Source: Schistocephalus solidus (Eukaryota > Platyhelminthes > Cestoda > Diphyllobothriidea > Diphyllobothriidae). Taken from it: a DNA stretch of 64,000 bases. The notes below the pieces were generated by a model. It saw only the letters and a program-made list of their open reading frames with translations. It did no database searches and was not told the DNA's origin. Of this stretch, positions 10,636 to 21,434 are shown in pieces; position 1 is the first letter of the stretch; every line of letters starts with the position of its first letter. The stretch spans positions 1 through 64,000 of the forward strand of contig WEDG01006506.1 of the NCBI GenBank assembly GCA_017591395.1. Reading direction: 5' to 3'. The position numbers and the translations under genes are program-made.

Positions 10636-12343
10636 AATAAGCAAGGCTGTATCTTTTGACGAAGCAACTTTGGGCGTGGAGTGACTCAAAATCACCGGGC
10701 CCAGATGACATACCACCAAAGTTACTTAAAAAGAGCTGGCTGTGGAAATAGTCAAAACCGTTATCCATGATTTTCCAAGCCTCGATAGAAGCCGCAAGTT
10801 TACCCGCTGATTGGAAATCTGCACTTATCATAACAGCTTTATAAAGGGGCAGCAAGGTCTTCTCAAAATAACTACAGACAAAATTGTCTCTCCTCGATTT
10901 TTCTGCAAAATCATAGAAAAGATAACTAAGCGAGAGCTAATTCATCTTAGAACAGCATAAAACCATTATTCGATGCGCAGCGTGGGTTCCGAAAGAGGTT
11001 GGTTTTGCGTGACGAGCTGCTCTTTTGTTTGAGTACGTTGGACATGGAAGTTGATGATGGAAATGCGCTGCAAAGGCCTATATTGACTTTAAGAGGCATT
11101 CGAAAGTGTTCCACATCAGGGACTCCTGCACAAAACTCAGCCAAAGCAGGCGTTATGGGAAATCTCCTGAAATGGATCCAAAGCTTTACTATTTGACCGC
11201 TCTCAAAATGTCCATGTCGGTGACCAGCAGTTGCTGGAGGTTGCGGTAGAAAGTGGTGTTCCCCAGGGCTGCGTTCTTGGCCTTTCTCTCCTCAGTATAA
11301 ACGTCAAAGACTGTGTCAATTGACTGGATTGTGATGTCACCATGTTTATGGGATGATATTACGCTATGGAGCGTCATCGGAACTGTAGCTGACGTAGAGC
11401 ATTTGCAGAAGAACTATAGCCGAATTCAACAATGGTCAACGAAGTGGCTTTTGCCGTTCAATGAGCGCATATCGGCTATTCTACGATTTGGCAGACTCCA
11501 GCACTCTTAGCCCCATGGATTACTGCCTGAATGGTATACCGCTGCGAGAAGTGAACACGTATAAGGACTTGGGAATGTGGAACACGTCCTCGCTTTAACC
11601 CTCGCTGTATTGCAATATCTGTTCTGGTACGTTGTCAAGCGGGCTTTCTCTGTCTTGGATGAGGACAGTTTTTGCTAAGAGTCATTCGAACCTTTGCGCG
11701 ACAACAACTGAGTTCGCTATCCAAGCATAAAGTCCCTGGACCGCTATGGACCTCAAATCCGGGAAAAAGTTTCCAAGGACTGCAACCAAACTTGTTACTG
11801 GACAGGACTCATAACCCTATGAAACACGATTCTCTTATCTTGAGCTTTTTGCCCTTGGGTTATATGCAGCTACAGGTTGACCCTATACAAGCATTCCATA
11901 TCATGCGCGGTCGGGACCGGTGCCTCGCACCTGAGATTTCTTCCAGTTAGCAACAACCACGAACTTGAGGTCATCCATTCAAACGACGTGTGACTTGGGC
12001 CAGAATGGATACACAAAAAGTGCTTCTTCTCACACCGCGTGGTCGATTCCTGGAATGCTCTGCTTATGGATGTTGTTATTTCTGCTTCAGTTGAGGTTGT
12101 TAAGAAGAAACTAGATCGTTATAGCATTTTCCACTATGATAGCACCCGAACAATTTTAGTCTTGTATTAGATGAAACGAATTCTTATTGTAATAATACTG
12201 CTTGCTTATATTCGAGTACGGTTTTACGGATTTTCTATACCAAATTCATCGCATATGCTTACTAAAATCAATCCTCTCACTCACCAGCAGCAGTTTATTA
12301 ACCTACAATTGCATGTAAACACACTACTTATAATATTCAAGTA
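10636..12343 (+). mobile_element. CR1-like LINE (A), reverse transcriptase fragment, copy 2
   Basis: Inverted copy of the RT fragment at 4,154-5,851, now on the plus strand, with the same motif order. It is more damaged: the FMDD catalytic box at about 11,340-11,355 has an extra G (TTTATGGGATGAT against TTTATGGATGAT), which shifts the frame inside the active site, and further indels break the N-terminal part (10,720-11,190). It is truncated at 10,634-10,636 at the same point as copy 1. Confidence 0.8.
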
Positions 12344-12949
12344 GCCATTTATTGATACTCTTTTCGATTAGCCGAAGGTTGCTCTTTTTCTGCATGTAAT
12401 TATGCAAACCATCCCTTTTTTAATTTTCCTTATGCATCGAAGATGTAACTTAGCCACCGTGTACCCAATAGGGAGCTAGAACGCATTTGCCTATCTTTCA
12501 CTTTCACTTACACTGAACTTAATTGAACTATATTTATTACAAGGCATATAGACTGAAACATCCTCTTGCAGTACAAACGAAAGCTATAGAAAAATATCAA
12601 ACAGTCATACTTTTGACCACGTAATGGTTACTGTCCCTAGTTGAAAAAAAATGATGTATAAGTCATGAGCTACCTATGTCATTTCTTTTACTTAAAAAGC
12701 GCTGTGCTTCCGTCACTTACCAACTACGCACACACACAGACCGCGTACAAGCACATAAATAGGTCAGGACACGAGAAGAAAATGCAGTCCGTAGAAGCAG
12801 CTGAGAAATAAAATTTCCGTGCTTGGTATGGAAGGCATGCAGCAAGTCAACAACCCCAGCTAGGATGCTTAGGTTGAGGGAAAACTATGAGGATAGGGGG
12901 AATAAGAGGAATGATTTTGAGGGGAGGCTGACTATTAGTCGTATAAGAA

Positions 12950-13205
12950 GAAGAAAAAGAAGAAGAAGAAGAAGAAGAAGAAGGACACTAAGAATTAGAA
13001 AAAAAAAAGACGACGAGGACAAGTGTTCGGAGGAGAAATAGAATTAAGAGATTTAATTGCAAAGATCCGTAGAAGAACCGCGAAATGGAGATTAAACTTA
13101 ATAATAAGAGGTTTAATTGCTGAAAATGGAGGAGCTGGACAAAGTATAGGTTCAAATAAGAAGAAGAAGAAAAAGAAGCAAAATGAATAGGATGCATAGC
13201 AAAAA
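12950..13205. repeat. GAA microsatellite-rich tract (copy 2)
   Basis: Reverse-complement counterpart of the TTC tract of copy 1; the longest AAG run is near 12,948-12,985. Confidence 0.85.
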
Positions 13206-16200
13206 AAAGAGGAAAAGCGAAATAACCATTGGGAGCACCGAGTCTGCAAGGATTACCGGGGGCAGAAGGACGAGAGGGCTGGAAATAATGATCAGAAGTA
13301 TAAAGATCATACTTTAATGATTATGAGGGGATGTGAGGAGATGTGAATGAAAAATGGATTAGAAGCCGATATATGAGTCGTTAGGTTATGTTGGTAGGAG
13401 AGAAAACGCACGATGATAAAGAAACGTGTAAGACCAAAGGAAAACATTAAAAAAAAAAACATAAGATAAGGTGATCAGAAGGGAAATAAAGGTGAAGGTG
13501 AATGAAAAAGTGAACGACGCCGATCATAAGAAAGGGATGACAAATGAGAGATTACGAAAGTTATTGGAATAAGGAAGAGCAGAAGAACCAACATGCTATG
13601 TTTATCGTGCACGTTTCCTTTCGTCAATCCCAACTTCATTGTGGTCTAATTTCTTTCTCCTCTCCTTAGCATTTCCTATCCAGATGCTTTGTCTCCAAAG
13701 TTTCATGCGTCTGATGTTCCTCGCCTTCTTCGTCATCTTCCTATGCATTATTCTTCGCATGCCTTTCAGGGTTTCTTCACGAATTTTTGCCACAATGCTC
13801 ACCTCGTCATCTGCATCTTCTATTCTAGTTATCCACCAAAAATGTATCCCAAACCCTCTTGTTACGTCTCTTGTTGCTGCTCCTCGGCAGCTAGCTCATC
13901 TAGCTGCCTCTTCTTCTCAGAACCCTTCACCTCTTTCCCCTGTTGCCGTGGCCCACCCACTTTCTTTCTTTTCTTGCATGCCTTGCTCATCTCGCGCTAC
14001 CTGACTCCCTCTAGTTGTTTATCTCAGATTTTTGTTCATACATTTTTCACTTTCCATTAATTTTCCTATCCCTGATTTATGTTTCTATGAAATTCAAACG
14101 CTTACACTTCGCCTCATTGTTTTATCCATCAAAATTCTCTCTTGTTCGCAGTTCTATAATTTCTCGCCGGTAAGTTTCTTCTATTCCGTTAACTTCTTAT
14201 TCTTTTTCCTATCAGTAACGTCGCAAATAACGTAGTTTCGAGACTTTATGCATACCATTTTCTCCTACACATCCTCTTGCTTTTCTTCAATTCATGAAAT
14301 GCTTTTTCCTCTTACAATGTATTTTCTTCTGTTTCTTTTTCCTAACCGCAACTCTCACCCTAGTCACCCCTTTAGATACTGTTTTGCCTTTTTCTTTACG
14401 CGTTCTGCTAGATGGCTCAAGAATTCAGTCTATATTTTGGCAGTGTTCTTCGGTTGAAAAATAACTTTTGGCAGCTATCCGTTTTCTTTTATTACTGGGT
14501 AGGTGAAAACTGAGTAAACAACAGCTTTTAGAGCTGTTCTCTAATTAAGACCAAATTGCATCCCGTGGATTTTTTAGTCATGAACACTTTTACTGGTGAG
14601 TGTCTCGGTCAAGTTTTACGTTATGGATTTCCCTGAACTCTTATTTTGGTTCGATTTACACGTATAGCTTACTACCTGCGCTCATCTGCCGCACTGGCTT
14701 TACCTTAGTTTTCGTCCTTAAGAGTTTACAAATGAATGTTTATAAGTAATTTTCTTCAGCCATGATCGCCATTCACTCCAGCGTTGGCATTCTCAAGCAA
14801 ACACAGGACTTCGTTCCATCGCCATCTGTTCGATTTTCAGGGCTTTTAATTCGGCTGGATCAAAGGATACCTCTAGCTATGTCCTTTGTCTTCCATTTTA
14901 AGTTTCGGCTTTTATGTTGACCATTGATGTTTTGCTGTTTTACTCAGTAATACGTTGATTGAAACCTCGACGCTTCCAGGTTGTTTCTGTGCTGTTCAGA
15001 GGGCTTCATTTTATTGGAATTGATGATGGCGGCAATTATGATCATGAGAATAGAAAGTTTCCCGTTTAATCATAAAAAGTCGGATTGTATGCTCTACGCA
15101 TCTATCACACCCTGGCAGTACCCTTCTGTACTAAGTTGCAGTTTACTTTTGACATCGAATATAGTAGAGCACACTGTTCTGTGCGGGTGATACGTGATAG
15201 TTTTTTCACATAATGCAGACAGAAACAAAAGTGCTGCCGACGGGGATTTATCAAAGCGAGAGCCACTTTGCATAAGTCGATTGTAAACAATATTGTTTAC
15301 TTAACACATATTACGTTCTGGTGACTGGTAAGTCGCTCATAACAAGTGATTGGGGCGTTTTTGCGTTTGGACCCCCTTCAGATTTGTATCGACGCAACGC
15401 CAGTTGCTCAACAAAAATGCAATTGCGATTTCCTGAACTGCTCTTTCTTTTATTTATTTTCCGCCTCGAACTTTGAATGATAATTCTGTCACCACCGGGA
15501 TACCAGTTTGGCTTTATGGTAAGCGTCTCGTGTTGAGGCACAAGAATGACAAACAGCAGGAAATCTGCCGAAGGAAAACTACTGGTAGAGGCAGCGGCAT
15601 TATATCCACTGAAGGTAATAAATAAACCTAACACTAGACAAAACATGTCGGTTCGCGATAAAATTCCAACACACGGATGACCTTTCGAATTTTTTTGCCT
15701 ACAAAATCGGACAAGGAAACTAAATGGGTATTTCTTTATCATTTTTATTCCACTTGAGATATGTGCGTATACTAACATCAGCTTCAGACGACGATAGCTA
15801 CTGGTTAGCTTGCGCAAAGCAAAAGGAAAACAGCTGTTTGGCTAGCCAACGCCATCTCTAGTACGCTTGGGCATATCCAATGATTTTAAGGCCAAGGAGC
15901 GGCATAATCACTCCCAAAATCTCGGCAAGCGCATGGAGAGGGTTTTTCTTACATAAAAACCAACACCCCCGCCGTAAGAGGGTTTTGCTCCTGATCAGTC
16001 CGGGCTGCCTTCTGAAAATTTCTGCACAATTGACTTAACCACTGATAGAAGAACATGCTGCAATTAAGTAAACGGGCATCTGAATTATGCAAGTTTTCGC
16101 ATGAAATCAATGGAGTATGGACATTACAAAATGACCTGGAATACAATTTAGAGAAAAAAAACGAACAGGTGAGGGACCAGTTACCTATTTGACAAAAGCA

Positions 16201-16518
16201 ATGTCCTTATAGCGACAGAAGTGTTTACGATGGAGCTAAAAGCCACTGATACCGTTCGCCCCTCACCTCTGACAGTGGCATTGTGCGTAGATGGTAGGTG
16301 ATGCTGACTTTTTGGTAGTTGTCAAGCTTAATTAGTTCGAAAGGCTTAATTATAGAGATTCCTAGGATCGAATTATAGGTCTGATGAATGAGCAGGGAAC
16401 CGGCGCACTACTAAAGAGGTAATGGTCACCATTTATTTTGTCTTAGAGTTTCCTCAAGACCGCTGGCGTTTATCAACGGACATTTCCAGCCGGTGACACA
16501 TTGAAAAAATTGCCATTG

Positions 16519-17150
16519 TCGGCGTAGATAAAGGACCTACCATTCTAAAATAAACTTCGTACATCCTTGAAGAAAAGACAAAATAAGCTGCAGTTTTTTC
16601 TCCTGAAAAACATTCGAAAGAGCAATCTGGATTTTTTTCAGTCAGCTTGATCCTATTTTTTATATTTCTTTTGATCTTGACTGTAAACTGGAAATAAATA
16701 AATATACTCCAACGTTCGTGGGGCAACAGCAACGCCTAGCCCAACCTGTGACGGAGCCGTATGCTAGCAGGGCTGAAACCGAGTGATACGCATGGATCTG
16801 GCAAACCACGTGATCTTCATACCGGATAAGTCCAGTGTACATTTTGTTTTTGTTTATTTTATCTTGTATTATTGTCATTATTTTTTTCTCAAGGCTCATG
16901 TCTTCATGCACAACCCTTCAATCCTCTGCCTTTTCATACACTCCTCTGCCGTTGTGTCCTTGTTTTTACATTGCCTACCATAATTTGTTATTTTTTGTCA
17001 ACATTTACATACAGTCACAGACCCAATTGAAATAATCGAAGGACACCATACTCCGTTGTTGTTGTTGAATGTGCCCAAATGTTTTCTCTCTTTAGATTTT
17101 GTGATGAGTTCGCAAGTGCTCACAAGTTAAATGACTGACTCTTGTGTTTG
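16519..17150. other. Stretch without recognisable feature
   Basis: Unique sequence between palindrome copy 2 and the RTE-like LINE. Short AT-rich frames only; a small GTT run at about 17,056. No gene, RNA or repeat recognised. Confidence 0.5.
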
Positions 17151-17159
17151 AATTGGCAA

Positions 17160-18118
17160 TGCTGATGGACACCTACCGTGATGAGCAGCCTGGGATCCGC
17201 ATCGCCTACAGAACGGACGGGTACCTTCTCAACAGTCGGTGTATGCAGGCTTCAAGGCGCGTGTCTACGACTAAAGTCCATGACTTTCTCTTCGCTGACG
17301 ACTGGGCCCTTAAAACGTGACGGAGGAGGGCATGCAAAGGAGTATGTACCTCTTCGCCGCAGGCTGCGCCGATTTTGGATTAACAATCAGTACAGCCAAA
17401 ACGGTTGTCATGCCCCAGCCGCCACCCAGCGTGGAATACAATGCTCCTCGATTCAATATCAACGGTGCTCAACTCAAACAAGTGGAAACCTTTGCTTATC
17501 TAGGAAGCACGCTGTCACGCAACACGAGAATCGATGACGAGGCTGCCAAACGGATCTCCAAAGCTAGTCAGGCCTTTGGCCGGCTGCAGGCCTCCGTGTG
17601 GAATCGCCACGGTATTCACCTGAACACCAAACTGAAGATGTACACGGCCGTCGTCTTAACGAAACTCCTTTACGGAGGTGAGACCTGGACCGTCTACTGG
17701 AGCCGAGCCAGGGAGCTGAATTACTTCCATCTCAGCTGTCTCCGCAGAATACTGAAGCTGAGATGGCAAGACAGGTTCCTGGACACGGAAGTCCTGGAGC
17801 GGACCGGAATCCTCAGCATCCACGCCATGCTGAAGAACGAGCAACTGCGATGGAGCGGCCACCTGATAAGAATGGACGACGAGCGACTACCCAAACGACC
17901 TTTCTACGGAGATGTCGCTCCGGGTGCTCGCCGGCAGGGAGGTCAAAAAGGATGCTACAAGGACACTTTGAAGAAATCGCTAAAGCAACTGCAAATAAAC
18001 CCGGCGACCTGGTAGGACCTCGCCCAGGATAGACTGGCATGGATAAGATCCGTGAAGACTGGTTCAGCAATCTATGAGGCCAACTGGATCGCCGCCGCCA
18101 AGGACAAAAGGGCGGAAT
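17160..18118 (+). pseudogene. RTE-like LINE (D), C-terminal half of reverse transcriptase
   Basis: Plus strand, 5'-truncated. It begins MLMDTYRDEQPGIRIAYR (17,160), then CMQASRRVSTTKVHDFLF and the catalytic FADD box at about 17,296-17,307, followed by a one-base frameshift near 17,315. The second frame carries the RT thumb and C-terminal region: [16 protein letters not shown] (17,490), [20 protein letters not shown] (17,713) and [18 protein letters not shown] (17,848). Only one nonsense codon (TAG 18,013-18,015) and a second (TGA near 18,118) interrupt it, so it decayed recently. RTE-type RTs use FADD and have the AYLGS and W-GH-RM motifs. The frame continues into a zinc-finger tail (next entry). 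The endonuclease and first RT motifs are absent. Confidence 0.85.
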
Positions 18119-18984
18119 GAAAGTCACCAGCGCCCCGGACCAACACAGCTAATGCCCAGGCCCTGCCAACATCCCCACGCTGTCAACGCATCTTTCGCGC
18201 GCAAATCGACCTGGTCGGACATCTTCGGACGCGATGCACCAACAATCCGACAATTCCAACTTCCATGTCAAATTCTGCCAACCCTCCTTCAGACTCCCCC
18301 ACCCTCACTCCTGGCATCAATTCCATTACTCCAACCATCATAGAGACCACATCCCTCAACTCATCGCCTATTACTCCAACCAACGCAACCACAGCCGTCT
18401 TCGCCTTCACTTCCACCACCACCGTCAGAGATGGGGAATCTCTCCTGAACTGTCCTCAATTAGACCGCACATTCACCTCACGCATCGGCCTGGTCGGTCA
18501 CTTGCGAATCCATCGTACAGAGACAGGTGAACCAGTGCCTGGAGCACCAACACACAGCGGAGATCGTCGCCTCCACTATCGTCACTGTCCTTGCGCATTC
18601 ACTCATCGCCTATTCGGTCACATGTGCATCAATGAAAGCGAAATTCACCACAATGCCGACAACACCGATACATCATGCACACCCTCCTCTCCTGCCATTC
18701 TTACCGCCACTGTCACCCCCTCTACTATGAATGACAACCCCCAAGCCTCTACCGATTTCTCCTGCCCACAATGCGCCCGCAACTTCAACTCACGCATCGG
18801 CCTGGTCAGTCACCTACGAATCCATCGCACGGAGGCTGTTGAACCAGTGCCTGGGGCTCCAACATACAGTCGCCATGCCCGCCTCCATATCCCTCACTGC
18901 TCCCGCACACTTACACCCCGCATGGGTCTATTAGGACACATGCGCCTCCATGACAACCAGCGGTACACCACCGGAGGCTAAGCC
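18119..18984 (+). pseudogene. LINE (D), C-terminal C2H2-like zinc-finger tail
   Basis: In the same frame as the RT, after a single TGA codon. It holds five finger-like units separated by Pro/Ser/Thr-rich linkers: RCQRIFRAQIDLVGHLRTRC (18,160; first Cys changed to Ser), CPQLDRTFTSRIGLVGHLRI (18,450; second Cys changed to Leu), a degraded HCPCAFTHRLFGHMCI (18,580), an intact CPQCARNFNSRIGLVSHLRI...H (18,760) and HCSRTLTPRMGLLGHMRLH (18,895), with a stop at 18,979. The spacing C-x2-C-x12-H-x3-H/C is that of classical zinc fingers. Zinc-finger tails on non-LTR polymerases are thought to bind nucleic acid during integration. It is not an independent transcription factor: it sits in frame behind the RT. 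Confidence 0.75.
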
Positions 18985-19059
18985 ACATCAGCACACACCA
19001 TCTACACTAATACATAGACAACACCCTCACAATCATCATAATGACCTGATAAAATCATG

Positions 19060-19870
19060 GTTTCCTAGAAACCGTGGCTTGGAAGGCTGCCAATCTGACG
19101 CTTACACCAGACCACGCAGTTGGCTCAGTGTATGTGCTGTATGTGCCGAGTGACTGACCAGTGAACTGGGAGTCAGACGGCAATGGCTCCTCCATATCCC
19201 TTACTTTAGAGAATCCTGGTGTATGCGTTATGAGGGCCAGGTTGTGCTGCGGTGCGCGAAAACGGGTACGCTGACCCGTCAGCCAATGCGCCCACTCCCA
19301 CCTCAGACAACTGACTGGCTCGGATGGTGGTCTGATTGTGGGGGTGGGGGAGGAAGTGAGGTCAACATCTCAGCGCATTTTCGTCACTATAAACAATCTG
19401 ATGCGCATGAAAATATCACGGTGCGCTTAAAGCCGTGGCTTGGAAGTTTGCCAACAGACAGTATAACTCGGACCACATGGTCAGCCCAATCTGTGTTTTG
19501 TGTGGAGTCGCTGACTGGTGGACTGATAGTTAGGCTGCAATGGCTCCTTCTTACTGTGGCCTTTATGGCACTCCCACTCCGTGGGATCCGAGTCAGGTGT
19601 GGTGGTACACCCAGGGGCGGCTCCGGCCGCGCCAGCCACCTGTGCCCTCTCCCATCATCGGTCTTCTTGAATCTTTCTAGACACCGGACTCAGGTGGGGC
19701 GAGGAGAGAGTGCGGTAGCTGCAGCGCAAGGCTTCTACCAATTTAAACTTATTGACGAGTAAGTCACCGTCCCTGCACCATCTGGTGTGGAGCATACGGT
19801 GGACCTCGTCGAAATCGACGGTTGAACTGTCACCATCGTCATTTGAATTGAATAAACATTTTGATGAAAC
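19060..19870 (+). repeat. GC-rich repeat E, 3' of LINE D
   Basis: Two overlapping versions of a unit with landmarks CCGTGGCTTGGAAG, AGGCTGCAATGGCTCC, GGTGTGGTGGTACACCC, CGCGCCAGCCACCTG and CGACGGTTGAACTG. The same landmarks in the same order recur at 36,840-38,085 (direct) and 39,795-40,210 (reversed). Its position directly after the LINE stop codon suggests a LINE trailer or a SINE using that trailer. No protein is supported. Confidence 0.7.
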
Positions 19871-19879
19871 AACCCCTTT

Positions 19880-20465
19880 AATATGTATTACCAAAAGACT
19901 CTCGAACTGAACGAAAAATTGAATACTTCGAGAAGACTCGTACAGAAAATAGGACTGTCATCATTATCCTGCACGCTACAGTGGTGGCTCTAATTGTACG
20001 AGACCAAGTGGGCCCCAGATTGCAAATGACATCTACCAGCAATGCTATTCCACAATATGGGCCACAGCGCTTGCACCCACCTCCGGTCGAATCGGACCGC
20101 TATAGAGGACAATGGTAGACCTTGTCGCTGGTGATAGCTGAACTTGTAGCCAGCGAAGATCCCAAAGTATTTAAGACTTCCAATAATTTTTCACAGGAGA
20201 ACCGAAAAAGATGAGGGGAACTAAAATGACCATTTCAGATTCAGACGTCATTAAGGGTCAGTCACTATTCATGCCCGTGCCAAGAAGGCCAAAAAACGTG
20301 AACCAGGAGCAGTGTTCCAAAGAGCATTTTGGTCAATTGTTCTACTTTATTTGTCATAATTAAAGATCTGTACCCAGATCAAGTCTGAAAGACAGGTGGA
20401 AAGCCAGATCAAATATTCATCGAACCAAAGGTAGATTAAAATGCCGACAATAACGAGCGAGGCTG
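19880..20465. other. Stretch without recognisable feature
   Basis: No gene or repeat identified; ordinary base composition. Confidence 0.4.
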
Positions 20466-20499
20466 GAATCGCCATTCCTGGCTCATTAGCCGTCATTCG

Positions 20500-20700
20500 G
20501 CAGTCGTACTCAAGCTAGTAACCAACAATTAGAGCGTTGGACTTCTGATCAACAGGTCGCGGGTTTGGGCCTCGGGTGGTGCACCACCTGAGGTTTAGGT
20601 ATGACTGGATGACGACGGCTAATAAGCCAGAAATGAACATTTCTGTCTCCCTTGTCTTTGTCGGCAGTATGTAAATCCACCTGCTTAAATTTTAGTTAAA
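20500..20700 (+). mobile_element. tRNA-headed SINE with hammerhead-like core, copy 1
   Basis: The head (20,515-20,580) resembles a tRNA: TTAGAGCGTTGGACTTCTGA followed by a B-box-like CGGGTTTGGGCCTC. Then GGTTTAGGTATGACTGG leads into the ribozyme-like segment 20,601-20,650: a damaged CTGATGA box (ATGACGA), stem II GGCT/AGCC with AATA loop, intact GAAA, and a TGTCTCCC 3' arm, followed by the tail CTTGTCTTTGTCGGCAG. The same order is found at 34.1, 44.8, 56.1 and 56.4 kb. Confidence 0.7.
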
Positions 20701-21434
20701 TGAAGTTGCAGTGGTAGAGAGGAGCAGTGTTCGACGAGTTTATTTTGCAAGCAGCCACTTAATTCAGACTCTTAAAGCCGATTACTCAGACAGCGCACAA
20801 AGCGCATTTCTCCGTAGCTAATTTCGCCGTCATTTTCCCTCTACCGTTAGTATGCCAAGGGATTTAGCAGCATTTTATTCCGAGACACCGGTGCAACGAT
20901 CCCCTTTGACAATGTGTCTAGGATATCCTATGACTGTGCTAGGAGGCCCATCGCAAAAGAAAGGCCTTTTAATGTATTTGGTTCGGCTGTGATCAATGTC
21001 TAATCTAGCCAGCCCGAAAGGTGTGTATTATTTCTTCGTCTGTATATATAAAACCCAAACAGTGGAAGAAGTAGGATATCACCGTAAAAAAATGCTTCAT
21101 GCATAACGACTTACTCGGTGATTTATCTCCGGCTGCCCTGCAGAATGCAATTGACAGTGTCGCCAGGTTCATGCAAGTCACGGGAACTAAATACCATCTA
21201 AAGTAACATGCTAACAGGATAAAATACTATGCGCAAAGTAAATGTTATACACAATCGTCTGTCATGGTAAACACGACGGCGTCGGCCCTCGCTAAAACGA
21301 AACTCCGTCTGCGATTATAGCCGATTCCTACAAAAGTATAGTAGGAAAAACGCAGTTAAATCAACTTAATAACAATGCCATCTAGGACGCTGAGCAATTA
21401 CCATAATAAATAGAGGATATTTCATAAGTATTAT
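20700..21434. other. Stretch without recognisable feature
   Basis: No gene, RNA or repeat recognised up to the start of copy 3. Confidence 0.4.

Larger units (their letters stand above)
1..16485. repeat. 16.5-kb inverted repeat (palindrome) with 1.4-kb spacer
   Basis: Reading backwards from 16,485 on the minus strand reproduces the sequence from position 1 with only scattered substitutions and one-base indels, up to 7,543 paired with 8,935. The paired coordinates sum to 16,486 at the outer end and 16,478 at the inner end, so the two 7.5-kb arms differ by only about 8 bp in length. The arms contain the same mosaic: a 4-kb non-coding block, a CR1-like RT fragment, a Penelope tail and a second LINE endonuclease. 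The left end is cut by the window edge; the right arm and the third copy share about 33 further bases (16,486-16,518). This is either a genuine inverted duplication or an assembly join of two copies; the sequence alone cannot decide. Confidence 0.9.
10634..16518 (-). repeat. 5.9-kb segmental repeat, copy 2 (inverted)
   Basis: Reverse-complement copy of the unit. It lacks the 86-bp segment present in copy 3 (compare 14,590-14,600), so it groups with copy 1. Its end at 16,518 coincides with the start of copy 3 at 21,435 (both begin in a CAATGGCAATTTTTTC context), fixing the outer boundary of the unit. The flanking sequence beyond 16,518 is unrelated to that before 21,435. Confidence 0.9.

Noticed and set aside
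12823..13041. Arg/Lys-rich frame resembling an SR or nuclear-localisation protein
   Set aside because: Translation of the GAA microsatellite; frame length varies with repeat number among copies.
18183..18422. Minus-strand 79-codon frame
   Set aside because: Shadow of the zinc-finger tail of LINE D on the opposite strand.
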